A stretch of DNA of 64,000 nucleotides from Nematopogon swammerdamellus (GCA_946902875.1 OX336343.1:3944754-4008753); one strand, 5' to 3'; shown: positions 1 to 10,140, counted from the stretch's first letter. Notes: a model not told the origin generated them from the sequence alone. Numbers and translations: made by a program.

Positions 1-80
1 GATGGGCGCGGCTGCCGTCGCCGGCGACCCGAATATACTGCCCGAGTTGACGGGGGAAGGCGATGCGAATATTGATGGTG
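1..80 (-). CDS. Nup214: Nup214 exon 23 (cut by window edge), FG/FA repeat
   Basis: Acceptor TTCCCAG before position 80, phase 1, open to the window edge. The product begins APSIFASPSPVNSGSIFGSP, giving one FA and one FG motif. The rest of the gene continues to the left of position 1. Confidence 0.74.
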
Positions 81-1247
81 CTGGGAATGTTCATATTTAA
101 ATTATTAATCTTTTTATTTGGAAACTGACACAGCGGCTGCACCCAAGAGTTCATCGGACGATCAGATAGCAATTAATATCACTTCTCGCGAAACCACGCT
201 CAGTGAGGCACCATGCCAGGGACGAGGCGGACAATTCTCGTCTATTTGTAATACAGGTGATTCAGTAGTAAGTCACAAAATTTCAAGGAATCATTCTGAC
301 AACTTCATGGCTTTCGTGATATTTTCCAAATTAAAGAAAAAATGGCATGATTTCCAAACATTTTTCGAATTTACCGCCGCAAAAATGTATGGACAATCCG
401 AAAAAAATATATTACAATTTCCATTAGAGCTCGAAAAGGATTGGGGCCCTGTCTATAATTTTCCACAACTAAAAAAAAATTTATAATGTGTATATATTTT
501 TTTCAGAATTTAATACTTACCTAAAATGTTCCAAGATAAGGAAAGAAAAGACCTTCTCATTGGGGTTCAGGTATAGTTAGGCAACCTAATCGCGATCCTT
601 TAGCCCACATGTTGTCTTTTCGTTCAGCTTTGTTAACACAAAGCTTGCACACAAATTTAATGAAAGTCCTGTAAATAATGGATATCAATGAATAAATCCT
701 GCTATAATAGTAAATACTGCTCCTATTGATAAGACATAGTGAAAATGTGCTACTACATAATATGTATCATTCAAATCACCAATTTCAATTGGCAATTTCC
801 CCCTGAGGAGGTGCCACTTCGACCAGTAATCGGAATAAGGTCGCTGAGGTGAGGGCACCCGCTGAGTAGGGAAAGATTCCCCGGAAACCCATTCCACACC
901 TTTGCAGTTGGACACAAGAAAAATTTCTAGAATTGTGCCGTTCCAAGAACTCTTCTGTCAACTACAAAGGGGTAAGGGGTTATAACAAATACTTAAATGA
1001 AATTCGCAAAAAACTAATCACACATTTATAACAAACATTTACTGGGTGCACTTTGCATCGGCAGAGACGGGGCTTCGGCGGACTTTTCAGAAATTTATTT
1101 TTTGTAGGTTTTCTGAATATTAATTTTAGATTAGTTTAATTTTAGTGTATTAGTATATAGTTGTATTTTGTATTACTGTTATGAAATTAAAATAAAACCT
1201 GGGGATTTATACAAACATTTTATTAGAATTTTAAAAATTAAATATAC
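81..1247 (-). other. Nup214 intron with a NUMT and unassigned sequence
   Basis: The only recognisable item is a cox1 NUMT (654-770). The stretch beside it (780-960), containing AGGTGAGGGCACCCGCTGAG, looks like part of a dispersed element but I cannot assign it. I see no coding exon in the rest. Confidence 0.5.
654..770 (-). pseudogene. NUMT: nuclear copy of mitochondrial cox1 fragment
   Basis: The minus strand reads [18 protein letters not shown], then IIAGFIHWYPLFTGLSLN, the heme-copper oxidase helix around the conserved HFHYVLS motif of cytochrome oxidase subunit I. The Trp of HWYPLF is encoded by TGA, which is Trp only in the mitochondrial code, so this is transferred mitochondrial DNA rather than a nuclear gene. 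It is about 117 bp, starts abruptly and has no cox1 sequence on either side. Confidence 0.9.
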
Positions 1248-1370
1248 CTGTAGTAGACGCAGCGGCGGGGCTGGGAGCGAACAGAGAGCCTGTGGAGGGT
1301 GCAGCGGGAGAGGGTGCAGCAGGGGCGGGGGCGGGGGCCGGAGACACCAGCGGGCTCGGTTTTGTACTAC
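1248..1370 (-). CDS. Nup214: Nup214 exon 22, FA-type repeat exon
   Basis: A 123-bp symmetric phase 1-1 exon, acceptor TACCAG and donor GTATAT. The product is STKPSPLVSPAPAPAPAAP then STGSLFAPSPAAASTT, again with one GSLFA motif. Confidence 0.74.
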
Positions 1371-2614
1371 CTGGTAGAGGCAGATAATCCGTTAAGAAAC
1401 TGCGTCAGTGAGATGCATATTGGTCCAACAAATGCATAAACAAACCATACCAATCCAAACCATCACTAGCCTCTGAGCGCTAAAGATGTTTGGAAAAATG
1501 TAGTGAGTATTTGGCATTTTCCCATCAGGTTGGGTGTGTCGTTACGTGCGCTTGAGTAGATCAGCGGGTTTACTGACGTTAACTCACTCGCTAACTACTT
1601 GCATATTTCAACCAAGAGCCGGGCCGGATGCCTCACCGAACGCCATCTGATTGGTTGAGTGAGATCGTTTCTCATACTCACATCGACGAGTGAGTAACGC
1701 CGGTACAGGGGCTAGGTGCACTAAGCCGGCCGTGAAAATATTAATTTCTTCGTCGGAATATTTTGTAGCGTGTGTTTGATGTTGAGGAAGGCAAGGATTT
1801 TTAACCAAACTAGAGAATAATGTAATTTCGAGTTCCACGCTGGACCATCGGAAGCAAACTTAACCGACAATAATAATATAATTGATTATGATTTAAAGTG
1901 TGAGAGTTAGGGCCCCTGAGCCCTGTTGTCACTGCAACCTAGGAAGCTCTATCGTGATCTCTCAAAGGTTTACGAGCTCATCCCCCAGTTCGATTTCTGC
2001 TATGAACCGAGTTATATTCTTGGGGTTGAGTGCCTGTATTTGGCATGGGTAAAAATATAACCCCCAAGAATTTTTTTATTTTCTTTTTTATTGAATTCTA
2101 TTGTGAATGAGCACTTCACATTCACAAAGGATGTGTATGGGTGCTTCATCCTCTTTTATACAGAACCTGCATACACGTGTGTCGCTAAGGCCCATTCGGT
2201 GTAGGTGTTTGTTTAGTCTGCAGTGTCCTGTTAAGGTCGTAGATTCTTATGTTGTTTCGTTTTAGGTTTAATACCTCGGAAGTGAATTAATACCTAAGAA
2301 GGGAAATAGATGACAACAAATTCAGCACCCGTCTGAAAAATCTGTTACATGAAAAATGCTTATATAAGCTATGCGAATTTATAAAGTGAATTGATCATAT
2401 TGTATTTAAATACATAATAAATAATAATATAACGAATAGGTACACAATTTGTATCCTAAGTAAGTGTTTTAGTTACTTACGAGTATGTATTGGCGTGCCT
2501 CATGGAGTGTACGTGCACTGTATATTTACAGCTCTGTATTTGTGTGCTCTATGATTTGCTAATAAATATCTTTGTCTTTGTCTAAATAAAAATACAAAAC
2601 AGTAATAAACATAC
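1371..2614 (-). other. Nup214 intron, nothing recognised
   Basis: AT-rich intron. No open exon, tRNA-like or inverted-repeat structure that I can support. The part near 2085-2260 looks like an old dispersed repeat but is unassigned. Confidence 0.4.
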
Positions 2615-2788
2615 CGGCATCAGCAGCGCCGGCGCTGGCGGCGGCAACAGCGGCGGCTGCGGCCGCGCTGGCCCCGGCGAATATGCTGCCAGCGGCGGGT
2701 GACGTCGCGGCCGGGCCGGCGACCGCGGGGACAGCGGGTGGTGACGACGGTGTCGCGCTGGCGAACACCGATGTCGCGGTCGCACCAC
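2615..2788 (-). CDS. Nup214: Nup214 exon 21, FA-type repeat exon
   Basis: A 174-bp symmetric phase 1-1 exon, acceptor GCTAG and donor GTATGT. The product has ATATSVFASATPSSPPAVP and AGSIFAGASAAAAAAVAAA. Two motifs, SVFA and GSIFA, lie in a very Ala-rich context with high GC. Confidence 0.75.
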
Positions 2789-2799
2789 CTAGCATGAAA

Positions 2800-3030
2800 A
2801 AATCTGTCAAGTGCGAGTTTTACTCGCGCACGGAGGTTTCCGTATCTATCCGCTATCAATAATATCCGCCTATACGCTCAGGTGGCATGGTCTTCGAATT
2901 TTACTTTCGAAGATATGTAGGACGATCGGAGAGAAGCCTCATTGAGGTCGATGGCAATTGACGTTGGGAAAATGACAGCACCTCAATGAGGTCGTCGGCA
3001 ATTGAGCGGCTATCTTTTGTCTTTCAAAAG
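2800..3030. repeat. Fragments of a dispersed repeat (family L, see 58041-58378)
   Basis: Contains AAGTGCGAGTTTTACTCGCG and TATCTTTTGTCTTTCAA segments shared with 62794-63138. It is rearranged and short, inside the intron between Nup214 exons 20 and 21. Confidence 0.6.
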
Positions 3031-3107
3031 TATTATTATTATTCAGTAGCGTGACTAATTGAATACAAATTAATATACAAATTTACATATCCAAACAGTA
3101 TACAAAC

Positions 3108-3197
3108 CAGTAGCAGATGGCGCTGAGGCAAATATGGAGCCGGCTGAGGTTGGTGCGGGCACGGTCGGTGCAGGAGATTCTTTGCTGGGCTCAGGAG
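3108..3197 (-). CDS. Nup214: Nup214 exon 20, FA-type repeat exon
   Basis: A 90-bp symmetric phase 1-1 exon, acceptor CTCGCAG and donor GTTTGT. The product is APEPSKESPAPTVPAPTSAG then SIFASAPSATG. It carries one repeat motif, GSIFA, in which the FG glycine is replaced by alanine. Confidence 0.74.
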
Positions 3198-3354
3198 CTG
3201 CGAGGAATATTGTATGTTCAGTGTAGCGGACACAACCAAATGCAAGCACTGACACCGCACGTAGATCCGGAGGGAACATGGCATTATGCTGACACCACGG
3301 GTGTAGCAGTGATGTAAGCAGTGTCAGATTTTGTTTTACTGAAAACGCGACATA

Positions 3355-3700
3355 TGGCGCCGAACCACCCATAAAGTGTCTAACAACGCCCATGGACATT
3401 TGGTGATATTCGGGGGTATCAAATGCCATGCCGGCCCCTCTTGAAGTACCCGAGACTATACTTGGGGGGACATATATGCGCAGGGAGAGCGTTCCAGAGT
3501 TTACCGGGTCTATAGAGGAAAGATCTGCAGAACCGATTGGTACGCATCCGCGGTAAGCCCAGCGTGTAGGGATGCAATCCCTGCCCAGTGCGCGTGGTGC
3601 GGAGGTGAAAAGGGGACGACGGGATCGCGTCAAACAACTCCTCGGAGCACTCCCCATGGAATAAGCGATAGAACGCACTTAGGGATCCGACATCCATACG
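3355..3700 (-). mobile_element. LINE 3' end (jockey/CR1-like), C-terminal reverse-transcriptase remnant
   Basis: The minus strand encodes DVGSLSAFYRLFHGECSEEL, then FLYRPGKLWNALPAHICPP and YFKRGRHG, the typical C-terminal tail of insect non-LTR reverse transcriptases (ECSEELF, LWN.LP, FK motifs). The 3' part (GGCATGGCATT, TAGACACCTTATGGG) recurs at 18066-18275, 42000-42165, 43183-43340, 45744-46390 and 57890-58005, so this is one family. It is truncated at its 5' end and is not a functional gene. Confidence 0.78.
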
Positions 3701-4006
3701 CTACGGAGTTGCAGTGGTTCTAGATCGTGGGACACTTCAGTGTCACCCACTATTCGCATGCTCGACGCTGCAAGATGGTATTCAGAGGTCCAGAGGTGCA
3801 AGATGGCATTTTCTATGAAATAATGTTTTGTTTAGAATCAGGACTTGCGGAGATAATTTATTAACCAAACCAAACTTTCCCTTACGCTACAAATTTTCAT
3901 ACTATGACAACCGAAAAAAAATGCATATCACTGTCTTGCTTGCACCTGTGCAATTAACACCGTGCTCGCTTACCTTGTATGGGGTGTTAAAGAAAGAATT
4001 TCTCAC

Positions 4007-4642
4007 CTGTGCTGCCACCGAATATAGAACTGCTCTTGGCATTCGGCGACGGCGGCATCGCGAATATGGAGCCAGTTGACATCGGAACTTTAGGCGAAGC
4101 CTGAGCGGTACCCATGAAGCTGAACGCCTTGCCGACCTCTGTGTTCACCTTATCGTTCGTTATCGATGGCGGTTGTGGAGGAGCTCCGTTATTCGATTTC
4201 TCTTCAGTTTTCGACTTTATTTCTTGTACGCTCTTAGGAATATCGGTGGAAGCTTGTTCGCCAAAAATGCTCGCCATTTTATTTTCGATATCTGAAGCTT
4301 TTGCGTCCGGCTGACCCGGATTAAAGTTGTTTCCAAACAGAGAGGTCTTGTCTTTTGTTTCGCCGTTCTTACCAGTTAAGGCGGGTATTACAGATTCCTT
4401 CTTCGCGTCTCCATCGTTTGATTCGCCCGTTTCTGCTAAATTTGTGTCGGAGACAGTTTTGTCTGTAGACTTTTGACCGTCGGCCGCGAGTTCTGGTGAT
4501 TTAGGTTGGGGGAAGGCAAAAGGCTTGGAATCGGCCGCGGCGAAGAACGAAGGGCCCGAAAAGGATGGGTTCGCCGCGCTGGTCGTTGAGAACGTTGGCT
4601 TGTACGTTGCCGGTGAGAAGGGCGACGCTCCAAACATTGTAC
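4007..4642 (-). CDS. Nup214: Nup214 exon 19, FG-repeat region
   Basis: The largest exon here (636 bp), acceptor CTTCCAG and donor GTGAGA, phase 1-1. The product starts TMFGASPFSPATYKPTFS and contains the FG or FxF motifs MFG, SLFGNN, SIFGEQ, FSFMG, SIFAMP and SIFGGS in a Ser/Thr/Lys/Ala-rich, disordered-looking background. Known: such FG motifs bind nuclear transport receptors; in Nup214 the C-terminal FG region is a CRM1 binding site. Confidence 0.88.
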
Positions 4643-4746
4643 CTGGAAGAGAATATTTACTTACTTGCAAGTTAACCTGTACCACTTGTCAAACCGGTAG
4701 CTCAGGTCAACTGCCGTTCGTTTTCATTATTATATTATTATTATAG

Positions 4747-5652
4747 GATATTAGACCTATAGCCCTTACGAACACAATTTCGAAAATATTCTTCTCCATT
4801 ATACAGGCCAGACTACTCAAACACATGTGTACCAACGACTACTTACCGAAGAAGTACCAGAAAGGTTTTCTCCCAAGAGTTGCAGGGTGCCTCGAACATA
4901 ATTCTTTGCTGACTGAATGTCTTAGAGATGCAAGGAAGAATGAGAGACAATTAACTGCCACGTGGTTAGACTTTGAAAACGCCTTCGGTTCGGTGCGCCA
5001 TGAGTTACTATTAAAGGCGCTAGAGTGGTATAATGTGCCACCTCTGATCTGTAATATAATAGCCTCCTACTACAAAAAACTTTCCTTTGTAATACAAGTA
5101 AAAGGCGAAACGGAGAAGACACCGGAAATTCGTTACGGCATAGGACTTTTCCAGGGTTGCTGCCTCTCTCCTGTCACATTTAACATTGTTATCAACATTC
5201 TAATTGATACGCTTGTCGTAAAAGAAAAGAAATGGGGATACAGGTTCAAATATGGAGACACATATATGGCGGCCATCCTGGCATTTGCGGATGATATTAC
5301 GCTGTTAACCCGCAATCCAAAACAAAATCAGGCGCTTCTTAAGGTGGTGGATGACTATTGTGAATGGACCAAAGGGATGAAGATAAAACCAGCGAAGTGC
5401 TACTGTTTGAGCTTAACCAGGAAAGGTTCAAAGTTTACCTCGAGCAATCCAGGTCTGACAGTAGCCGGAAAACCAATCGCAACCGTGGCTGATGAAGCTC
5501 CTTTTAAATTCTTGGGCCAAAGGATCACCAGCAGAGGAAAGGAGCATCCTACTGATGATATTGTCCAACTTTTCGAAGAGAGCCTCCGCCAAACTGACAA
5601 TCTTCCCCTCCTGGGTACACAAAAGGCATGGATTTACGATATAACTACCTGA
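4747..5652 (+). pseudogene. Reverse transcriptase domain of RLE LINE copy 1
   Basis: Open frame covering RT motifs from RPIALTN through FADD to FKFLGQRITS, ending at a premature stop just after WIYD because of the two-base insertion. There is no N-terminal domain, since the element is 5'-truncated, and no start codon of its own. Confidence 0.85.
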
Positions 5653-6953
5653 CATCAAAACTTTCATGGCCATTTCTCGTCTACGACTTCACAAAGCAAA
5701 ACCTGACTAAATTAGACTCGTATGTGACCAGATTCCTGAAATCATGGTTTGGACGGGCTCACCCGGCTGACTCGTCAACGCTATACAGATCTCACAATAA
5801 CTTTGGACTGAACATTAAGAAACCATCGATATTTTATCAAAAGGCGAGAATAGCCAAACGATGTATACTCAAAGACTCCAATGATAGCGCTATTCAAGCC
5901 TTACCCAACACATCACTATCAGATGAACTGGAATCGAGACTCGACTTCTACAAATCATTCCAAGTTGGTACACGCACCAATAGATCTGGATTGGGCATAG
6001 AAACAGCAAAGTCTGATAAAGAAATACTGAAAGGTTTTGCTCAGGAGGACATGGAACAAGGCTTCAAACTTCACGCCTTAAACCTAGAAATGCAGAATGA
6101 TTGGCTAACAGTTGGTGACTTCTGCATCCCTCCTGCATTGAAGTGGAAATCCATAATATACAACTGGTCCCCTGAGCTGCTTAAGTTCTACTTAAATGCA
6201 TTCCAGCTTACTCTCCCCGACCCGAGTAACCTAGTTAGATGGGGGAAATCTACAAATAGACTATGCCCGTCATGTAAGGAGTTCGTAGGCACGGCCAAAC
6301 ATTTGTTATGCGGATGCAAAATACTACTTGAGCGAGGCCAGTATTCCTACCGTCATGATAAAGTCCTCCAAATCATCAGAGAGGCCATCAACCTGTCAAT
6401 TGCACGGACCAGGAAAGGGCAAACCAGTAGCGGCTTCCAGAAGGTCAACTTTGTGAAACCTGGAGCCAATAAGCTGCCCAAAGATAGGACTAAACCTTCT
6501 TCAATTTTGGGAGCAGCAAAGGATTGGGAATTGTTGATGGACACACATGAGAAGCATTACCAAATGCCTTCAGAAATCTGTACCACAGCATTAAGACCGG
6601 ATATACTCATATTCTCAAAAGCGACAAAGCATGTAGTACTTGTTGAACTTACAGTTCCATGGGAAAGTAACATACCGAAGGACCACAACATCAAACTTAA
6701 CAAGTACTGCAACTTAGTAGACCGGATTGTGAGAAACGGATTCAAGACTGATCTCTTCGCTGTGGAAGTCGGAGCAAGAGGACTACCAGCGAAGTCGCTC
6801 TACAGTCTCTTCAAGAATCTAGAGCTCCCAAGATCGACGCTAAGCTCATATATGGAGAGAGCTTCGAAAACGTCACTGGAAGCATCCTACAGAATATGGA
6901 TAGGTAGAGAGAGGGAGGTCGAGAGCGGGACTGGTGGTTTCCCCGCGTCCTAG
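5637..6953 (+). pseudogene. C-terminal half (RT thumb, CCHC, RLE) of RLE LINE copy 1
   Basis: Continues the same protein in another frame from NYLTSKLSWPFLVYDF to the natural stop after GTGGFPAS. It contains the CCHC and the endonuclease PD...E motif. It is not a separate gene: the copy at 28938-30761 has both halves in one frame. Confidence 0.87.
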
Positions 6954-7447
6954 TCAACGCAGACTAGCTGACGAGGGCTTGAAGCGAGCCGAAACGTGAA
7001 GCATGCGCGGGAAATTTAGAGTGGCCACTCGCTAGTCCCGACCTCGATTAATACCCTCCTCTACTGCCGATGGGCCCGGATATGTTCGGTGAAGCCATCG
7101 CAAGCTTAGATCCACACCTTCCTTCTAACACATGCCCGATCTGGTCCAGGTACGTGCGTGTCTATGGCGACCCTTCCGAACTCTTCCACTCACATTCGCT
7201 CCTTAAATTTCTTTCGATAGTCTCCTATCATCCATTATTCCAACATGACAGAACCACCGAAGCATTCCTTCTCAATCCTTGTCACTGTATCTTCTTTCGG
7301 ATCACAGCGCTCTCGCACTACACTATTTCTCAATCTGTCATTGTAACTCCACAAATACTCCTCAATGCGCGCATTTCCACAGCATTGATTTTGCTTTCAT
7401 GCTGCGTATGCTATGCCACTAAACAGAATTTTTTTTCAGAGACATAC

Positions 7448-7639
7448 CACCAGACGCTGCAGTGGGGGAGCAAATCTTCTGTCCCAAGAACGTGCCGTCA
7501 TCGCCCTTGCTCGGCTGCGGAGCGCTCTTACTCTGCAACAGTCCCACCAGGACGCTGTCTGCGTTCGATGTGGGGATGCTTTTATCCAGCGCCGGTGGCT
7601 TGGCTGCGGGCTGAGCAGGCTTCGATTCCGGCTTCGATT
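7448..7639 (-). CDS. Nup214: Nup214 exon 18
   Basis: Acceptor GTTCCAG, donor GTATGT, phase 1 on both sides. The product is Lys/Pro/Ser-rich, including LDKSIPTSNADSVLVGLLQS and GTFLGQKICSPTAASG. The phase match to exons 17 and 19 is the main support, as the sequence itself is not diagnostic. An RLE LINE (4745-7124) lies in the following intron. Confidence 0.76.
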
Positions 7640-7719
7640 CTGGAACCGAAAATATATTTTAGAGATATGCCCTAAAAATTTATTACGCGCATCGTTATTA
7701 GTCGCGCGCGCATACACTT

Positions 7720-7957
7720 TTTTGGCTTCTTCTATGGGGACCCCCGTGAATTTTTAAATTTTCCTTATTTTTATTTATTATTTGTTGTTATATCGGCCAT
7801 GATAACACATATTCTGTGAAAATTTCAACGGGCTACCTATTACGGTTCAAGAGATACAGCCCTCGGACAGACAGACAGACGGACAGACTGACAGACAAAC
7901 AGACAGACGGCGTAGGCTTAGTAATAGGGTCCCGTACCGGAAACGGAACCCTTAAAA
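7720..7957 (+). repeat. Dispersed repeat, family L (partial, + orientation)
   Basis: Shares TATTTGTTGTTATATC, AATAACACATATTCTGTG-type sequence, a CAGACAGACGG microsatellite core and the end TACGGAAAC..TTAAAAAT with copies at 9914, 58041 and 62794. It lies in the intron between exons 17 and 18. Confidence 0.75.
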
Positions 7958-7983
7958 ATACGGAAACATAAAAAGGCGCTCAC

Positions 7984-8313
7984 CATCATTAGTAAACAGA
8001 TTGCGCGCGACGCTCGCAATGTTCGAAGCGGTGATCGTCACGGACTTGCCTCCGTTCGCCTCAACCGGCTTCAAATGCTGTGCCCAGTTCAAAACATTCG
8101 GCTGGCTGTACACAGGCGGCCCTTCCATGATCACCGCTTGTGGGGCGGGAAGTTTAGGCTGTTGCTGTGGTTTCGGCTGGTCCTTTGGTGGTTTTTGAAC
8201 GGGCTGTTGAACCGTCGGTGCGGGTCTTAAAACAACCGGGGCGGGCTTGGGCAGCGGTTGGGGATCTTTGGGTGCTGTTTTGGCGACTGGTGCGTCGGGT
8301 TGGGTGATCGGTT
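7984..8313 (-). CDS. Nup214: Nup214 exon 17, Pro/Gln-rich to Nup214-like middle region
   Basis: A 330-bp exon, acceptor ATTCCAG and donor GTGAGC, phase 1 on both sides. The product has a proline-rich part (DAPVAKTAPKDPQPLPKP, QQPVQKPPKDQPKPQQQP) and then a conserved-looking part, YSQPNVLNWAQHLKPVEAN and ITASNIASVARNLFTNDG. No FG motif is present here. Confidence 0.8.
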
Positions 8314-8390
8314 CTGGAATAAAAAACATTTTTTTTATGGAAACTCACGGTTTTTTATGGAATAAATGAAATGAAATGAATTTTTTTTTT

Positions 8391-8758
8391 GGAAACTGAC
8401 ACGGTTGGCTCCGTCACCTACTACATCCGTGATGTCAGCCTATTACACCTTTGTGAACTAGGCGCCATGTCAGTGCTTCCCTTCGGTCGTGCCGGCTACA
8501 CTGAACATGAAAGAAAACTATTCAACAAACAAATAGCCGTTTCAACCGACCTTCCACTCAGTGCGGTGGTACCAACCCGGGCGGGATAAACCATACCACC
8601 TAGTAAGGTAAGAAGGGAAGAGACCTACAGTTTTACGTGGAATCCGAACCACGGTCAGCCTGCAACGTCCGAGCGGTCACCCATCCAAATACTCACCGCA
8701 CTCAGGGTTGCTTAACAACAGTCGACCGACGGCACCACTGAGCTACCGAGGCTGACAC
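8391..8758 (-). mobile_element. SINE with tRNA-like and 5S rRNA-like parts (full length)
   Basis: Read on the minus strand it starts GTCAGCCTCGGTAGCTCAGT (RNA polymerase III A-box-like), continues through a 5S rRNA-like block (TTAAGCAAC... then TTGGATGGGTGACCGC), has a GGTTCGGATTCC B-box-like site and ends with GTGTCAGTTTCCA plus an A-rich tail. The same element occurs complete at 40534 and 62429 and in pieces elsewhere in the window. It lies in the Nup214 intron between exons 16 and 17. Confidence 0.82.
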
Positions 8759-8813
8759 TGTATATAATATTATATGAGATGTATGTGTGTACGGTGTGTA
8801 TGTGTGTATATGA

Positions 8814-9568
8814 AGTCCTCCAAATCATCAGAGAGGCCATCAACCTGTCAATTGCACGGACCAGGAAAGGGCAAACCAGTAGCGGCTTCCAGAAGGTCAA
8901 CTTTGTGAAACCTGGAGCCAAAAAGCTGCCCAAAGATAGGACTACACCTTCTTCAATTTTGGGAGCAGCAAAGGATTGGGAATTGTTGATGGACACACAT
9001 GAGAAGCATTAACAGATGCCTTCGGAAATCTGTACCACAGCATTAAGACCGGATATACTCATATTCTCAAAAGCGACAAAGCATTTAGTACTTGTTGAAC
9101 TTACAGTTCCATGGGAAAGCAACATAGCGAAGGACCACAACATCAAACTTAACAAGTACTGCAACTTAGTAGACCGGATTGTGAGAAACGGATTCAAGAC
9201 TGATCTCTTTGCTGTGGAAGTCCGGAGCAAGAGGACTACCAGCGAAGTTTCTCTACAGTCTCTTCAAGAATCTAGGGCTGCCAAGATCGACACTAAGCTC
9301 ATACATGGGGAGAGCTTCGAAAACGTCACTGGAAGCATCCTACAGAATATGGATAGGTAGAGAGAGGGAGGTCGAGAGCGGGACTGGTGTTTCCCCGCGT
9401 CCTAGTCAACGCAGACTAGCTGACGAGGGCTTGATGCGAGCCGAAACGTGAAGCATGCGCGGGAAATTTAGAGTGGCCACTCGCTATTCCCGACCTCGAT
9501 TAACACCCTCCTCTACTCCCGATGGGCCCGGATATGTTCGGTGAAGCCATCGCAAGCTTAGTTCCACA
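8814..9568 (+). mobile_element. RLE LINE, 5'-truncated copy 2 (C-terminal/3' end only)
   Basis: Homologous to 6361-7120, beginning at VLQIIREAINLSIARTRKG. There is a TAA stop after MDTHEKH and a one-base insertion near 9220 that shifts the frame. Its 3' UTR end CCACACCTT directly abuts Nup214 exon 16b. The 5' junction follows a TGTGTATG-rich stretch. Confidence 0.88.
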
Positions 9569-9580
9569 CCTTCAGCATAC

Positions 9581-9698
9581 CTATGCTCTCGTGCTTGACG
9601 TCGATGTTGGCGATGCGCTCCGTCTTGAGCCTCAACTCGCGCATCTCCTCGAGCAGCCGGTCGTGTGTGTCCTGCATACTCACCAGGTGCCGCTCGAT
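9581..9698 (-). CDS. Nup214: Nup214 exon 16b, tandem duplicate of exon 16a
   Basis: Same length and same splice signals as exon 16a. The protein differs at one residue (Ala to Val at position 6). That change creates an internal GTGAGT that could act as a cryptic donor. The 3' end of an RLE-type LINE remnant abuts it within about a dozen bases. It could be a mutually exclusive alternative to 16a or a non-functional duplicate. Confidence 0.65.
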
Positions 9699-9719
9699 CT
9701 AATTGTACCTTCAACATAC

Positions 9720-9837
9720 CTATGCTCTCGTGCTTGACGTCGATGTTGGCGATGCGCTCCGTCTTGAGCCTCAGCTCGCGCATCTCTTCAAGCAGCCGGT
9801 CGTGTGTGTCCTGCATGCTCGCCAGGTGCCGCTCGAT
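9720..9837 (-). CDS. Nup214: Nup214 exon 16a, coiled coil (5' copy of a duplicated exon)
   Basis: A 118-bp exon with acceptor AATTAG and donor GTATGT. The product is IERHLASMQDTHDRLLEEMR then LRLKTERIANIDVKHESI. It starts in phase 0 and ends with one base, which fits exon 17. A second copy (9581-9698) follows 139 bp downstream. Since 118 is not a multiple of three, including both copies would shift the frame. Confidence 0.82.
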
Positions 9838-9913
9838 CTAATTGTTACAACAAAACAATTATACCTTTATTATACTAACAAATCAAAAATAAATGTGATT
9901 TCAATAATTTTTT

Positions 9914-10140
9914 AGGGTTACATATCCACGGGACCCTATTACTAAGCCTACGCCGTCTGTCTGTCTGTCTGTCCATCTATCCAAGGACTGTATCTTTTGA
10001 ACCGTAATAGGTAGCCCGTGGAAATGTTCACAGAATATGTGTTATTATGGCTGATATAACAACAAATAATATTAATAAGAAAAAGTAAAAAATTCACGGG
10101 GGTTCCATACAAGGAACTAAAAAGTGTATGCGCCATCTAC
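9914..10140 (-). repeat. Dispersed repeat, family L (minus orientation)
   Basis: Contains GTCTGTCTGTCTGTCTGTCC, AATAGGTAGCCCGTGGAAAT and CACAGAATATGTGTTATTAT in the order expected for the reverse of the family L copy at 7720. Confidence 0.75.

Larger units (their letters stand above)
4745..7124 (+). mobile_element. RLE-type non-LTR retrotransposon, 5'-truncated copy 1
   Basis: It begins abruptly in reverse-transcriptase motif RPIALTNTISKIF. Later landmarks are WLDFENAFGSV, GLFQGCCLSPVTFN, the catalytic FADDITLL, a CCHC motif (CPSCKEFVGTAKHLLCGC) and a restriction-like endonuclease core (RPDILIF then VVLVELTVPWE). The CCHC-plus-RLE order is the hallmark of R2/NeSL/R4/CRE-type LINEs. A two-base insertion near 5640 shifts the frame relative to the copy at 28938, so the ORF is broken into 4747-5652 and 5637-6953. 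The 3' UTR runs from 6954 and ends in CACACCTTCC. It lies in the Nup214 intron between exons 18 and 19. Confidence 0.9.
9569..9848. repeat. 139-bp tandem duplication containing Nup214 exon 16
   Basis: Two direct copies offset by 139 bp, each holding the 118-bp exon plus its acceptor and donor. Differences are few. The left boundary coincides with the LINE 3' end, and both copies start with a CCTTCA-like sequence shared with the LINE tail. Confidence 0.9.

Noticed and set aside
118..486. 122-codon plus-strand ORF
   Set aside because: No recognisable domain, it starts on a non-ATG codon in intron sequence, and has no splice or codon support.
685..915. A 76-codon minus-strand gene
   Set aside because: Its C-terminal part is the cox1 NUMT and its N-terminal part is unrelated intron sequence joined by chance.
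2559..2859. Three overlapping Ala/Pro/Arg-rich ORFs
   Set aside because: Only the frame joining exons 20 and 22 (Nup214 exon 21) is supported; the others are GC-rich shadows.
4825..6953. Two independent host genes
   Set aside because: They are the two halves of one frameshifted LINE protein, as shown by the uninterrupted copy at 28938-30761.
9484..9816. A single 110-codon minus-strand protein across both exon 16 copies
   Set aside because: It reads the second copy out of frame. The splice sites and the phase of neighbours show two separate exons.
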